A stretch of 46,021 bases of DNA from contig CAJUSI010000043.1 in NCBI GenBank assembly GCA_910589035.1, forward strand, positions 1 to 46,021, given 5' to 3'. Numbering within the stretch: position 1 is the first letter of the stretch; each line of letters begins with the position of its first letter. The position numbers were made by a program, and so were the translations under genes. This stretch comes from an uncultured Acetatifactor sp. GTDB taxonomy: Bacteria > Bacillota > Clostridia > Lachnospirales > Lachnospiraceae. Below are positions 16,500-25,164 of this stretch, piece by piece. Under the pieces are notes generated by a model, which saw only the letters and a program-made list of their open reading frames with translations, ran no database searches and was not told the DNA's origin.

Positions 16500-17846
16500 T
16501 TAGACAATACCCTGTGCCGTCATGGCCTCGGCAACCTTCAGGAAGCCTGCGATATTGGCTCCCGCCACATAATTGCCCTCACAGCCGAATTTCTTCGCCG
16601 CCTCGTCAAGACTATGGAAGATATTCACCATAATCCCCTGAAGCTTGGAATCCACTTCCTCGAAGGTCCAGCTCAGCCGCTCGCTGTTCTGGCTCATTTC
16701 CAGCGCCGAGGTTGCGACGCCGCCCGCGTTGGATGCCTTTCCGGGGCAGAAGAGAACGCCGTTTGCCTGAAAATACTCCGTAGCCTCCATGGTAGTGGGC
16801 ATATTCGCGCCCTCTGCCACGGCAAAGCAGCCGTTTGCCACCAGAACCTTCGCATCCTCCAGATCAAGCTCGTTCTGGGTAGCGCAGGGCAGAGCAATAT
16901 CACATTTTACGGACCATACGCCATGCTCTCCGTCTTTCTTTTCATGATACTGTGCGCTGGGCCTGGCCGCTGCATACTCAGTCAGCCTTGCCCTCTTCAC
17001 CTCTTTTACTTCTTTTAAAAGGGCCACATCTATTCCCTCGGAATCATAAATCCATCCGGTGGAATCAGAGCAGGTCACAGGCTTCGCGCCAAGCTGCTGG
17101 GCCTTTTGAATTGCATAGATTGCCACATTTCCTGCACCGGACACCGCAACGGTCCTGCCCTTGATGTCCCTGCCATTGCATTTGAGCATCTCCTCCGTCA
17201 GGTACAAAAGCCCGTAACCCGTAGCCTCCGTCCTCGCCAGAGAACCGCCGTAGGAAAGTCCTTTACCTGTAAGTACGCCTTCATAAAGGCCCGTCAGCCT
17301 CTTATACTGCCCGTACATATAACCGATTTCCCTTGCTCCGGTTCCGATATCGCCCGCAGGAACATCCGTATCGGCTCCGATATATTTATACAGTTCTGTG
17401 ATGAAGCTCTGGCAGAATGCCATTACCTCCCTGTCAGACTTGCCCTTGGGGTCGAAATCAGAACCGCCCTTGCCGCCGCCGATAGGAAGACCTGTCAGAG
17501 AATTCTTAAAAATCTGCTCAAAGCCCAGGAACTTGATAATTCCGATATTCACGCTGGGATGCAGCCTTAAACCTCCCTTATAGGGGCCTATTGCCGAGTT
17601 GAACTGTACCCTGAAGCCGTTGTTCACCTGCACCTGTCCCTTATCGTCAACCCAGGGAACGCGGAAAAGGAGCTGTCTCTCGGGAGTCACAAGCCTCTCA
17701 AGCAATGCATCCCTGCGGTACTTCTCCTCATTTGCCTCAATCACCACTCGAAGGGATTCCAGCACTTCCTTTACCGCCTGATGGAACTCGGGCTGCGCGG
17801 GATTTTTGGCCACTACCATATCAAATACCTCATCCACATATGACAT
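16500..17846 (-). CDS. gdhA: NADP-type glutamate dehydrogenase
   Basis: A 448-residue hexameric-type GDH that interconverts 2-oxoglutarate plus ammonium and glutamate. The catalytic Lys region is LPIGGGKGGSDFDPKGKSD, followed by ITELYKYIGADTDVPAGDIG and the nucleotide-binding VSGAGNVAIYAIQKAQQLGAK. Length and the KGGSDFDPKG motif fit the NADP-dependent type. The frame is open to 17888, but the ATG at 17846 has AAAGGAGGA 8 nt upstream. It has its own promoter (17994-18022), a leader of about 140 nt and a hairpin terminator, so it is probably monocistronic. Confidence 0.96.
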   Translation of the reverse strand: MSYVDEVFDMVVAKNPAQPEFHQAVKEVLESLRVVIEANEEKYRRDALLERLVTPERQLLFRVPWVDDKGQVQVNNGFRVQFNSAIGPYKGGLRLHPSVNIGIIKFLGFEQIFKNSLTGLPIGGGKGGSDFDPKGKSDREVMAFCQSFITELYKYIGADTDVPAGDIGTGAREIGYMYGQYKRLTGLYEGVLTGKGLSYGGSLARTEATGYGLLYLTEEMLKCNGRDIKGRTVAVSGAGNVAIYAIQKAQQLGAKPVTCSDSTGWIYDSEGIDVALLKEVKEVKRARLTEYAAARPSAQYHEKKDGEHGVWSVKCDIALPCATQNELDLEDAKVLVANGCFAVAEGANMPTTMEATEYFQANGVLFCPGKASNAGGVATSALEMSQNSERLSWTFEEVDSKLQGIMVNIFHSLDEAAKKFGCEGNYVAGANIAGFLKVAEAMTAQGIV

Positions 17847-17993
17847 TGAAACGTCCTCCTTTATAATATGTATAAGTACGATGCGCATTCACAATGAAAA
17901 TCCTTCCCTGCGACAAACCGAAAAGAACATCACTTTAACAGCTAAAGGCACAGGACCACTGCCCATGCCTTCCGACACCATCGTCCATTTCTC

Positions 17994-18022
17994 ATTATAC
18001 CTCTCGCTTCTTAAATTCACAA
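17994..18022 (-). promoter_or_regulatory. Promoter of gdhA
   Basis: Minus strand: -35 TTGTGA (18017-18022), 17-nt spacer, perfect -10 TATAAT (17994-17999). The implied start near 17987 gives an untranslated leader of about 140 nt before gdhA, with no recognised riboswitch. Confidence 0.75.
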
Positions 18023-18087
18023 CACTTCAATTCACTAAATCAAAAAAGTTTTGACTGTTTTTTTAGACATCTTGCACAACCGGCCGT

Positions 18088-18525
18088 CTACAGATATTCC
18101 TTTAAACATTGTATATTCCTTTCCTCAAAGTCGATCAGCTGCTGTGCCAGCGCCGCCGGACGTTCCCCTGCCTTCTCGTTGTGCTTCAGCACCTTCTCCA
18201 TCTCAAGAATGCCGTTATTGCTGCCCTTGATCAGCATCTCCGCCAAATGTGCTGTGCTGGTATTGAGCATGGTATTGTAATGAATGCCTGTCTTCAGCAT
18301 GGCATCGGACAGCACATTGCTCCGGTAGCGCTCTTCGTTTGCTGTCATCAAACGCCGGCAGGCCTCATTATATAGCTCCGAGTACTTTAAAGACTGCCTG
18401 GAAATCTGCAATGCCAGATCATCGTCATTCACCTTTCCCGATATGGTGTCGATGGCCTTCATCGCCATTTCCGTATTCTTCTGTATTTCTCTGTAGACCG
18501 CGGCCTCCTGTGATTTCATGTCCAT
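18088..18525 (-). CDS. Small helical protein of unknown function
   Basis: A 145-residue cytosolic protein, almost entirely helical by composition, with no membrane segment or known motif. MKSQEAAVYREIQKNTEMAMKAIDTI and LQISRQSLKYSELYNEACRRLM suggest a four-helix, ferritin-like or rubrerythrin-like bundle, but no conserved metal-binding ExxH pair is visible. Start at 18525 follows AAGGAGGCAGGAG. A 9-bp hairpin lies just upstream (18559-18585). It is next to gdhA but separated by that gene's promoter. Confidence 0.85.
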   Translation of the reverse strand: MDMKSQEAAVYREIQKNTEMAMKAIDTISGKVNDDDLALQISRQSLKYSELYNEACRRLMTANEERYRSNVLSDAMLKTGIHYNTMLNTSTAHLAEMLIKGSNNGILEMEKVLKHNEKAGERPAALAQQLIDFEERNIQCLKEYL

Positions 18526-18558
18526 CTCCTGCCTCCTTAAAATAAATTATAAGAATTC

Positions 18559-18622
18559 CGCTTGCGGGATTCTGCACCGCAAGCGCGTCGTTTCAGCGAC
18601 AAACTTCCAATTTGTTTGTGTG
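18559..18622 (-). other. Hairpins in the leader of the helical-protein gene
   Basis: A perfect 9-bp inverted repeat CGCTTGCGG (18559-18567) and CCGCAAGCG (18577-18585) with a 9-nt loop lies about 33 nt upstream of the start codon. A second stem ACAAAC/GTTTGT lies at about 18600-18620. Both would be in the 5' leader of the 145-residue protein. Confidence 0.5.
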
Positions 18623-18648
18623 CATCCCCGGATAGTTTTCCGATTCCA

Positions 18649-18742
18649 GGAGTCGGGAAAATGATGCCGGTACACAATATATGATAACGAATTATTATAC
18701 ATCACAGCATATATTGCAGAATTCGAATATTTCCCGACAGCC
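18649..18742. repeat. Dispersed inverted-repeat element, copy B
   Basis: A stretch of about 94 bp bounded by imperfect inverted ends (GGAGTCGGGAAAAT at left, GGCTGTCGGGAAATAT as reverse complement at right), with a further internal pair CAATATATG/CATATATTG. The right half (18708-18742) aligns without gaps to 37713-37747, with CATATATTGCA, a 10-nt variable spacer, ATTTCC and GACAGCC in common. It has no coding capacity and resembles a MITE. Confidence 0.6.
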
Positions 18743-18751
18743 CTTTTCCTG

Positions 18752-18803
18752 TAAAAAAAGAAAAGCCATCTACGGAGAATACACTCTCCGTAAAAGGCTT
18801 TCC
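18752..18803 (-). terminator. Rho-independent terminator of the SH3-domain gene
   Basis: On the minus strand, GGAAAGCC and ACGGAGA pair across a short loop with TCTCCGT and GGCTTTTC, followed by CTTTTCTTTTTTTAC, a clear U-tract. It starts about 18 nt after the stop of the SH3-repeat gene. Confidence 0.9.
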
Positions 18804-18820
18804 ACTTTATCCTGTTTTAT

Positions 18821-20065
18821 TCACGACTGTGTGACAAATTCGGCTTTCACATAGGCTACCGCACCGTTGTACGCCACCTTGCACCATTCTCCTTCCACGG
18901 CCAGAAGCTCCAGAGATTCTCCTTCCGCCAGAACACCCAGTCGCTCTGCGTCCTCTCCTGCCCCCGCGCGGACATTGATGGACGTGGTCGCAGTCACCGT
19001 GCCGATCGCCTGCTGTCCTGCCGCGCTTTCTTCCATCTGCAGGAATTCGGATTTAATATATCCGTCCTGTCCTTCATAAACGATCTTCGTCCATCCGTTG
19101 ACACGGACTTCCTGCACCTCCACCCTGGTTCCTCCGGTGACCTTCCCCATCTTATCGGCCTGCTCGCTGTCGGAGGTTCTCACATTCACGGTAGTATTCG
19201 CCGTGGCATACTGGGGACCGACCGCCACAGTGGAGCCCTCCTGCTGAGTATCGTCCACAGGCGCTTCCCCGCCGCCTTCCGGCTCCTGGGGCACATTCTC
19301 AAGGTTCTGCTGTGCCAGTGCCTCGCCGATCGCCACATTCACCTGCCTGCTGAACTCATCCATATAGGCCAGCAGCTCGGGATGTGCTTCCATCAGCTCA
19401 TTGTACTCCACGGAAATGCGGTTGTTAAATTCCACCACATCGTCCTGGGCCGAAACCTTTTTGATATAATTGCGCTCCTCCTCGGAAAAGCTGTTCTGGT
19501 TCTTGATATACAGCCCGCCCTGACCGTTGTCGCAGACATAAAAGGTCTGCCAGGCCGGAACCGCTTCCACATGATTCACAAAGCATACCTTGTAGTATAC
19601 GTAAACCAGAGTTGCGTCCTCAGTAAGTCCTGCCTTCGTGTATACATCCAGCTCCGTAAAATGATCCAGATACTTGGCATTCTCTTCATAGCGAAGCAGC
19701 TCATTCTCCGTAATGCTGTCATACATACCGGTAAGAACGGTTCTGTCCCCTGTCAGCATGGCATCATAATAGGAGGCAATGACGGAATGAATGGCATCAT
19801 TCTCATTGGGAAGCAGGGGAACCTCTTCCGAAGCCTCAGGAATCTGCTGCATGGTCTGCACCCCGTCCAATACCTCCGCCCCGCTCTCCTGACCGGGCGT
19901 ACTTTCGTCCCCCGAAACAGAGCTCTCCTCCCCGGCACTGGCATTCCTGGCCTTCAGTGCGATAGACACCGTGACAGCCACCACGGCAATCACGATGACG
20001 GGAAATACAAATTTGGCATTTCCCACTATAAAATCACGAATCGTCGACATTTTATCCTTCCGCAT
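18821..20065 (-). CDS. Membrane-anchored protein with two bacterial SH3 domains
   Basis: A 414-residue protein. One TM helix at about residues 17-36 (FVFPVIVIAVVAVTVSIAL) anchors it, followed by a Ser/Glu-rich stretch. A central domain (about 85-240) of the NTF2-like/sporulation type contains YYDAMLTGDR and YVYYKVCF. Two SH3b repeats close the protein, each with a VNVR-type start (TTVNVRTSD and TSINVRAGAG) and a GYIKSEF/AYVKAEF end. SH3b domains usually bind peptidoglycan or wall-linked ligands, so a surface role is likely. The frame is open to 20299, across tRNA-Arg; the ATG at 20065 has AAGGAAGG 7 nt upstream. Confidence 0.88.
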   Translation of the reverse strand: MRKDKMSTIRDFIVGNAKFVFPVIVIAVVAVTVSIALKARNASAGEESSVSGDESTPGQESGAEVLDGVQTMQQIPEASEEVPLLPNENDAIHSVIASYYDAMLTGDRTVLTGMYDSITENELLRYEENAKYLDHFTELDVYTKAGLTEDATLVYVYYKVCFVNHVEAVPAWQTFYVCDNGQGGLYIKNQNSFSEEERNYIKKVSAQDDVVEFNNRISVEYNELMEAHPELLAYMDEFSRQVNVAIGEALAQQNLENVPQEPEGGGEAPVDDTQQEGSTVAVGPQYATANTTVNVRTSDSEQADKMGKVTGGTRVEVQEVRVNGWTKIVYEGQDGYIKSEFLQMEESAAGQQAIGTVTATTSINVRAGAGEDAERLGVLAEGESLELLAVEGEWCKVAYNGAVAYVKAEFVTQS

Positions 20066-20186
20066 ATCTGCACCTTCCTTTACAAACAATCTCCTTCTGG
20101 CACCACATTTCCCGGCAGGCTCTCCTCTCCGCCGCTTACCGCCTTGCCTTAGATAGCAGCAGAATGCCCGGCTTTCCGGGGAAACA

Positions 20187-20210
20187 GAAAGAGCCGCGGA
20201 CGGCTCTTTC
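20187..20210 (-). terminator. Hairpin terminator after tRNA-Arg
   Basis: A perfect 10-bp stem GAAAGAGCCG (20187-20196) and CGGCTCTTTC (20201-20210) with a 4-nt loop. On the minus strand it is followed by TGTTTCC, a weak U-run. Its position 32 nt beyond the tRNA supports a terminator role. Confidence 0.7.
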
Positions 20211-20241
20211 TCAATTAATAAAAAGGCCAAAGTGATGTAAA

Positions 20242-20313
20242 TGCATCCGACAGGAATCGAACCTGCATTAAAGGCGTCGGAGGCCTTCGTTCTATCCATT
20301 AGACTACGGATGC
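20242..20313 (-). tRNA. tRNA-Arg (anticodon CCG)
   Basis: A 72-nt tRNA on the minus strand with acceptor stem GCATCCG (20307-20313) / CGGATGC (20243-20249) and discriminator A. The D arm contains TAATGGATAGAA. The anticodon stem AAGGC/GCCTT encloses CTCCGAC, giving anticodon CCG. The T-loop is GGTTCGATTCC. No encoded CCA. It has its own promoter and terminator. Confidence 0.96.
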
Positions 20314-20345
20314 AAATATTACAAAATTGTTACATCACTTTGACC

Positions 20346-20374
20346 ATGATATCATAAAATAACTGATATGTCTA
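20346..20374 (-). promoter_or_regulatory. Promoter of tRNA-Arg
   Basis: Minus strand: -35 TAGACA (20369-20374), 17-nt spacer, -10 TATCAT (20346-20351), each one base from consensus. Transcription would start about 20339, 26 nt before the tRNA. The -35 region lies just past the stop of the upstream DUF5688-like gene. Confidence 0.8.
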
Positions 20375-20394
20375 CTATAAATTTATGGAATTTA

Positions 20395-21306
20395 TTAGAA
20401 AATAATTCTGATCCTCTTTTGCAGGGAATCATAATAGTAAAGGCTGTTGGAAAGAACCTCCTCCGGCGCAACCTGCGTACTGTTTACCTCATGGATCATT
20501 CTCTTAAGCTCCTGGGGCGAGCCCAGTCCGGTATCGGGCAGAAGGATCACCTCGTGAATGGAGCTGGGAAGGATGTATAATCCCCTCTTCGCTCCCCTGG
20601 CCAGCTTCTCCAGAACCCCCGGATACAGCATGCATACCGCACCGTGCAGCCTTTTTGCATTGCTGAGTACCCTCATGGGAAATTCTCTGTCCAGCCCTCT
20701 CTCCGGATCCTCCGGCAGGCTTCCTTCCGTACTCCCGGCCATTTCGCCCAGAACTTCTTCCAGCGAGCTGCTCACCCAGGGGAATAATTCCGGCGTGTTG
20801 TTCCTGGCCAGGGTATACAGCTCCGATGTGGTGGTTTCCCACATTTTCATATGGGAATTATGCACCAGGATCGTGCCCTCCCCCAATGTCTTCCCCTGAT
20901 AGGCATAATAAAAGCAAATCGCCAGATCCAGGAATTCAATATGGGGCACATCCTCCAGCAGCGCCTCGTTCCCCCTCCTTCCGATCAGCCGGTAACAGAT
21001 TCTGTCCCTTACCCGATCAAAGGAGCGGAAAAAGTCCATGTCTACACTGTCCCTGGGCACTCCCTTGCGATAGACGGCAAGCAGCCTGCGCACCACCACC
21101 GCGAAAGCCGTACCTGATTCGTAAGCTTCCAGGAAAGTATCCAGATATATGGTGGGGGCCACATTCTGTGACCGGAAGAGAATCACCAGGCCGTGAAGGA
21201 TAACCCCGTTATTCTTCCTGACCTCCTTCAGCTCTATCCGATACCCCTCACCGAGTTCTTCTTTTACCGCATTGCAGATTTTCTGCGAAAATTCACTTAT
21301 TTCCAT
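20395..21306 (-). CDS. DUF5688-like protein
   Basis: A 303-residue cytosolic protein without TM segments. The opening (MEISEFSQKICNAVKEELGEGYRIELKEVRKNNG), IYLDTFLEAYESG and FLDLAICFYYAY with the C-terminal PEEVLSNSLYYYDSLQKRI match the DUF5688 proteins that are frequent and multi-copy in Lachnospiraceae. The role is not known to me. It is flanked by efp upstream and tRNA-Arg downstream and has a 124-nt gap to efp without an evident promoter. Confidence 0.85.
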   Translation of the reverse strand: MEISEFSQKICNAVKEELGEGYRIELKEVRKNNGVILHGLVILFRSQNVAPTIYLDTFLEAYESGTAFAVVVRRLLAVYRKGVPRDSVDMDFFRSFDRVRDRICYRLIGRRGNEALLEDVPHIEFLDLAICFYYAYQGKTLGEGTILVHNSHMKMWETTTSELYTLARNNTPELFPWVSSSLEEVLGEMAGSTEGSLPEDPERGLDREFPMRVLSNAKRLHGAVCMLYPGVLEKLARGAKRGLYILPSSIHEVILLPDTGLGSPQELKRMIHEVNSTQVAPEEVLSNSLYYYDSLQKRIRIIF

Positions 21307-21430
21307 GCTTTTCCTCTTTCTGCGCTGTCATCAGATTGTACTTTTACAAGCATGCGCAACAGCGCCTGCGCACAATCCGACAGTGAAGAGGATAAATACC
21401 GGTTCTGACAGCAATGGAAATGCAGCCTGC

Positions 21431-21988
21431 CTACGCGCGGGACAAATACTCTCCCGTCCTCGTATCGATCTTGATTCTGTCGCCCTGGTTCACAAACAGG
21501 GGCACATTCACCTGTGCACCGGTTTCCACCGTGGCGGGCTTGGACGCGCCGGTAGCGGTATCCCCTTTAAATCCGGGTTCGGTCTCCGTAATCTCAAGCT
21601 CCACAAACAGGGGAGGCTCCACGGAATATACGCTGCCGTTATGAGAGCAGATTTTGCACATCTCATTCTCTTTCACAAATTTCAGAGCGTCGCCGATGGC
21701 GTCTGCGCTCAGCGCGATCTGCTCATAGCTCTCCGTATCCATAAAGTAATACAGATCGCCGTCCGCATACAGATACTGCATATCTTTTCTATCAATACGC
21801 GCCTGAGGAAATTTCTCGGTAGGGCGGAAGGACTTCTCAATCACGCCGCTGCTCTTGATATTCTTCAGCTTCGTCCTTACAAACGCCGCTCCCTTTCCCG
21901 GCTTTACATGCTGGAATTCAATAATCTGGTACACACTGTTCTCGTACTCAATTGTAATACCATTTCTGAAATCGCCTGCAGAAATCAT
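21431..21988 (-). CDS. efp: Translation elongation factor P
   Basis: A 185-residue EF-P, which relieves ribosome stalling at polyproline. The N-terminal KOW-like domain has K32 in the tip loop PGKGAAF, the site that is modified in many bacteria. The OB domains include FRPTEKFPQARIDRKDMQYLY and the C-terminal PLFVNQGDRIKIDTRTGEYLSRA. Start at 21988 follows AGGAGG. A promoter is visible about 50-70 nt upstream. The shikimate genes lie upstream on the same strand. Confidence 0.97.
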   Translation of the reverse strand: MISAGDFRNGITIEYENSVYQIIEFQHVKPGKGAAFVRTKLKNIKSSGVIEKSFRPTEKFPQARIDRKDMQYLYADGDLYYFMDTESYEQIALSADAIGDALKFVKENEMCKICSHNGSVYSVEPPLFVELEITETEPGFKGDTATGASKPATVETGAQVNVPLFVNQGDRIKIDTRTGEYLSRA

Positions 21989-22032
21989 ATTATATTCCTC
22001 CTAATTTTCGTTCACAAATATAATTCCAGATT

Positions 22033-22061
22033 AGTTTAATATAAAAAATCACAAATTTCAA
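22033..22061 (-). promoter_or_regulatory. Promoter of efp
   Basis: Minus strand: -35 TTGAAA (22056-22061), 17-nt spacer, -10 TAAACT (22033-22038). An alternative -10 TATATT sits closer. It lies in the AT-rich 125-nt gap between aroQ and efp. Confidence 0.55.
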
Positions 22062-22113
22062 CTGTTTTGGAAAAAAAGATGAAAAAAATATGAAAAAAAT
22101 GCGCCGTCCTGTT

Positions 22114-22545
22114 CTATTCCCCGTTCAGAATAGAATCGATGGCCTGAAGATACCCCTCAAGCCCCTGTCCGTAAATCTGCCTGTCGCATACCGGCGCCGT
22201 CACGGAGATCTTCCGAAACTCCTCCCTTCTGGTGATATCCGAGATATGGATTTCCACCTTCGGCACAGTAATACTGGCAAGGGCATCCCGGATGGCATAG
22301 CTGTAATGAGTAAACGCCCCCGGATTGATGACGATCCCTTCCGTCCCGTCGAAATACGCCGCCTGCAGCCTGTCAATGATGGCACCCTCGTGATTGCTCT
22401 GATACACGGTGATGTCGTTCCCTGTCTCCATGGCCTTCTTCTGAATCATATCCAGAAGATACTGATAATCCTGAGTTCCGTATATGCCCTTCTCCCGAAT
22501 CCCCAGGAAATTCAGGTTCGGCCCGTTAATAACCAGCAATTTCAT
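22114..22545 (-). CDS. aroQ: 3-dehydroquinate dehydratase, type II
   Basis: A 143-residue type II dehydroquinase, third step of the shikimate pathway. GPNLNFLGIREKGIYG contains the catalytic-loop Arg/Tyr; YQSNHEGAIID, NPGAFTHYSYAIRDAL and EIHISDITRREEFRKISVTAP are the remaining active-site motifs. The frame is open to 22590 but the ATG at 22545 follows TAGGAGGT. It lies 122 nt after aroK. Confidence 0.96.
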   Translation of the reverse strand: MKLLVINGPNLNFLGIREKGIYGTQDYQYLLDMIQKKAMETGNDITVYQSNHEGAIIDRLQAAYFDGTEGIVINPGAFTHYSYAIRDALASITVPKVEIHISDITRREEFRKISVTAPVCDRQIYGQGLEGYLQAIDSILNGE

Positions 22546-22667
22546 ACTTATACCTCCTATGCGCGTTCCGGCGCGCATACCAGTCAACACCCCCGCTTCA
22601 GACAGCGGAGCATCAGGCTTTGGAAGTTTTGGCAGTTTACTTCCAAATATATACCTCCCTGCCTGCT

Positions 22668-23186
22668 TCAGCGGACATACAGAATAATCCTGTCAGAAAT
22701 TTCCTCTATCTCCATGTCATCCACGTCCAGAATAACATCCGCGCAGGCTTCATAGGCTTCCCTCCGGCTCTCTATCAGCCCCCGGATCCGTTCCAGGGGA
22801 TTATCGCACTGCAGCAGGGGTCTTGTGGTATCTCCCCTGAGACGCTCATACACCGTCTCGGGGCGCACTCTTAAATATACCACCGTCCCAAGTCCTTTTA
22901 AAAGCGCCCTGTTCTCCGGGTTCACCGGTGTACCTCCCCCCACGGAGTAAACGCACGGGTACTTTCTTGCTCCCAGCTCCCTTAACAGCTCCGTTTCTCT
23001 TTCCCTGAAATAAGCCTCTCCCTTTTCCGCAAATATTTCGCTGATACGCAGGCCTTCCCGGCGCTCTATCAGCCTGTCCGTATCCTCCACCGGTCTGCGC
23101 AGCCTGTAGGAAAGCCTGATTCCCACGGTGGTCTTCCCGCTTCCCATGAAACCGGTTAATACCGGATTCTTCTCCTTCTGCTTCAT
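22668..23186 (-). CDS. aroK: Shikimate kinase
   Basis: A 172-residue P-loop kinase that phosphorylates shikimate at the 3-OH. Walker A is GFMGSGKTT at residues 12-20, the substrate-binding EDTD motif follows near 33-36, with GEAYFRERE, the GGGTP loop and the lid arginine in RGDTTRPLL. Length is normal. It is separated from aroE by 185 nt that hold no gene but include a perfect 16-bp GC palindrome (23299-23314). Confidence 0.96.
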   Translation of the reverse strand: MKQKEKNPVLTGFMGSGKTTVGIRLSYRLRRPVEDTDRLIERREGLRISEIFAEKGEAYFRERETELLRELGARKYPCVYSVGGGTPVNPENRALLKGLGTVVYLRVRPETVYERLRGDTTRPLLQCDNPLERIRGLIESRREAYEACADVILDVDDMEIEEISDRIILYVR

Positions 23187-23371
23187 CCTCCGCCTCCTGT
23201 TCCCATTCTGCCGCTGCGCCCCGGCATGGCATCTGACCGCATGCTCTTTCCTGCCATTCGCGGTTTATCACACTTCCCGGGCACGGTCCGCTTCACCTTC
23301 CGGCCGCGGCCGGACCTCTTTCTCGTTCCCGGCCGGGCCGCTCCTGCTGAGTGCGCATTGTTTTGCAGCGC

Positions 23372-24244
23372 TTACTGAATATGCATTGCTTTCCGCATCT
23401 CAATATACGCTTTTTCAGCTAACTCCCGGCTCACCTGATGGTCCGTCCACAGCTCATAGGCGATAATCCCCTGATACAGAAGCATCTTAAGCCCGCCAAA
23501 GGCCCTGCCGCCGTTTTCCCTTGTCAGCCTCATGAATTTCGTCTCAGCCGGGTTGAAGATCAGGTCATAGCCCGTGTGGATTTTATGATAAAACGCGGCA
23601 TCCTCTATCACCGCCCCGTCCGTCTTCGGAAACATCCCCACATTGGTGGCCTGTATGGCAAGATACCTCTCCCCTGCCGGCAGCGACTGGTAATTCTCCA
23701 GAGCCATGCCCTCCGCAGGCTCTCCTCCCGCGATGGCATTTACCTCGTCCGCAACCTTCCGTGCCTTTTCCGGAGTCCGGTTCAGGAGGATAATCCGGCA
23801 GGCTCCGTATCTGGCGGCAAGGATCGCCACAGCCCTCGCCACCCCGCCGGCTCCCAGGATCAGGATCTTCTCCCCTTCTATCCCCACCCCGTCCTCACAC
23901 ATAGCGCGGTACAGCCCCGGCATATCCGTATTGTAGCCCTTGAAGCCCTCCTTCGTCCGAACCAGCGTGTTCACTGCACCGATGGTCTCCGCCAGGGGAT
24001 CCGTCTCCTTCAGAAAGGGAATCACCTCACTCTTATAGGGAACCGTCACATTCAATCCCAGCAGATTCAATGCATACGCCCCCCTGACCGCCTCGCCCAC
24101 CTGCCCCCGGGGCACATGAAAGGGCAGGTACACCAGATTCTCCCCCATTGCTTCCGCCAGGGTATTGTGTATAGCCGGCGACATGGTATGCTCCACCGGA
24201 TTTCCGATCAGCCCGCAGGTGCGGGTGTATCCGTTTACAATCAT
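23372..24244 (-). CDS. aroE: Shikimate dehydrogenase
   Basis: A 290-residue NADP-dependent enzyme that reduces 3-dehydroshikimate. Substrate motifs GLIGNPVEHTMSPAIHN, the catalytic Lys in VPYKSEVIPFL and NTDMPGL are present, followed by the Rossmann GAGGVARAVAILAA and the NADP-specific LNRTPEKA. The frame is open to 24400 inside yqeG, but the ATG at 24244 follows AAAGGAG and gives normal length. It starts 11 nt after yqeG. Confidence 0.96.
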   Translation of the reverse strand: MIVNGYTRTCGLIGNPVEHTMSPAIHNTLAEAMGENLVYLPFHVPRGQVGEAVRGAYALNLLGLNVTVPYKSEVIPFLKETDPLAETIGAVNTLVRTKEGFKGYNTDMPGLYRAMCEDGVGIEGEKILILGAGGVARAVAILAARYGACRIILLNRTPEKARKVADEVNAIAGGEPAEGMALENYQSLPAGERYLAIQATNVGMFPKTDGAVIEDAAFYHKIHTGYDLIFNPAETKFMRLTRENGGRAFGGLKMLLYQGIIAYELWTDHQVSRELAEKAYIEMRKAMHIQ

Positions 24245-24255
24245 TCTATTCTCCT

Positions 24256-24777
24256 TTATCTGCCCTTCTTTCGCCGCTGCCGATGATAGAAAAACAGCAC
24301 GATCCGTTCCAGCCGGCGTTTCAGCACGATCTGGATCTCCTCCTTTGGGTGGATGGGTTTCACCAGGTATGTGACAATACCCGTTCTCTTCGCCCCCCAT
24401 ACATCCGTGAAGAGCTGATCGCCCACAAAAACGGTATCCTCCTGACAGGTACCCATGAGCTCCATGGCTTTCTCATAAGCCTTCCTCCCGGGCTTGCCCG
24501 CCTTAAAAATATATCCGGATCCCACATCCTGTGCAAAGGGCTTTACCCTCGGCTCCCTGTTATTGGACAAAAGCACTGTCCGAAAGCCGATTTTTCTCAA
24601 TCTTTCAAATAATTCCACCGCCCTTTGATCCGCCGGCGCGCCATGTGGTACCAGCGTATTGTCAATATCGAAAATCAGGCCGCGGCCCCCTTCCGCATAC
24701 AGCCTCTCATAAGCAATACCATAGGCATCCTCCGCCTCATGATCGGGATAAAATATTTCCAACATACCTTTCCTCAT
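24256..24777 (-). CDS. yqeG: YqeG-family HAD phosphatase
   Basis: A 173-residue HAD IIIA-type phosphatase. Motif I is FDIDNTLV, motif II LLSNNRE, motif III Lys in KAGKPGRKAYEKAM and motif IV GDQLFTDVWGAKR. YqeG proteins dephosphorylate small molecules and are often found next to aroE. The C-terminus is basic and partly hydrophobic (RRLERIVLFFYHRQRRKKGR), which may touch the membrane. It is the first gene of the aro transcript, downstream of the promoter at 24938-24967. Confidence 0.92.
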   Translation of the reverse strand: MRKGMLEIFYPDHEAEDAYGIAYERLYAEGGRGLIFDIDNTLVPHGAPADQRAVELFERLRKIGFRTVLLSNNREPRVKPFAQDVGSGYIFKAGKPGRKAYEKAMELMGTCQEDTVFVGDQLFTDVWGAKRTGIVTYLVKPIHPKEEIQIVLKRRLERIVLFFYHRQRRKKGR

Positions 24778-24937
24778 ACTTTCTCCGCCGCTTCCCTGAT
24801 ATAATCCCCCGGCTTTTTCTTCTCCGATCCCATCGCCCGTATATCACAGCGGCTCATGGGTACCAGTAGGAAGTTCAGATAATGCGCACAAATCTGAAGG
24901 AGCATGCGGTTTGGCGCAAAGCTGTCAAAGCAATACC

Positions 24938-24967
24938 ACTATATCATGGGGTACTCTCCTATTTCAA
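24938..24967 (-). promoter_or_regulatory. Promoter of yqeG-aroE-aroK-aroQ
   Basis: Minus strand: -35 TTGAAA (24962-24967), 18-nt spacer, -10 TATAGT (24938-24943). The start near 24931 leaves a leader of about 155 nt before yqeG, in which I see no known regulatory RNA. Confidence 0.55.
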
Positions 24968-24986
24968 GTATCTTTCAAAACATTTC

Positions 24987-25015
24987 TTCCCATTTCATCC
25001 GAAATATATTATAAT
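24987..25015 (+). promoter_or_regulatory. Promoter of pepF
   Basis: Plus strand: weak -35 TTCCCA (24987-24992), 17-nt spacer, perfect -10 TATAAT (25010-25015). The leader to the pepF start is about 140 nt. It is back to back with the yqeG promoter; together these explain the 387-nt gap 24778-25164. Confidence 0.55.
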
Positions 25016-25164
25016 GTAGTGGTAAATCCGGCCGCCGCATCTGCCGCACGCCCTGTTTCAAAGCCTTCCTCACGGCCTTGGAGCCCCTTGCCTGCAGAAT
25101 CTGCGCCGGATCGGGCAAATAACACATGGACAGACGGTACATGGATACATGGAAAGGAGATAAT

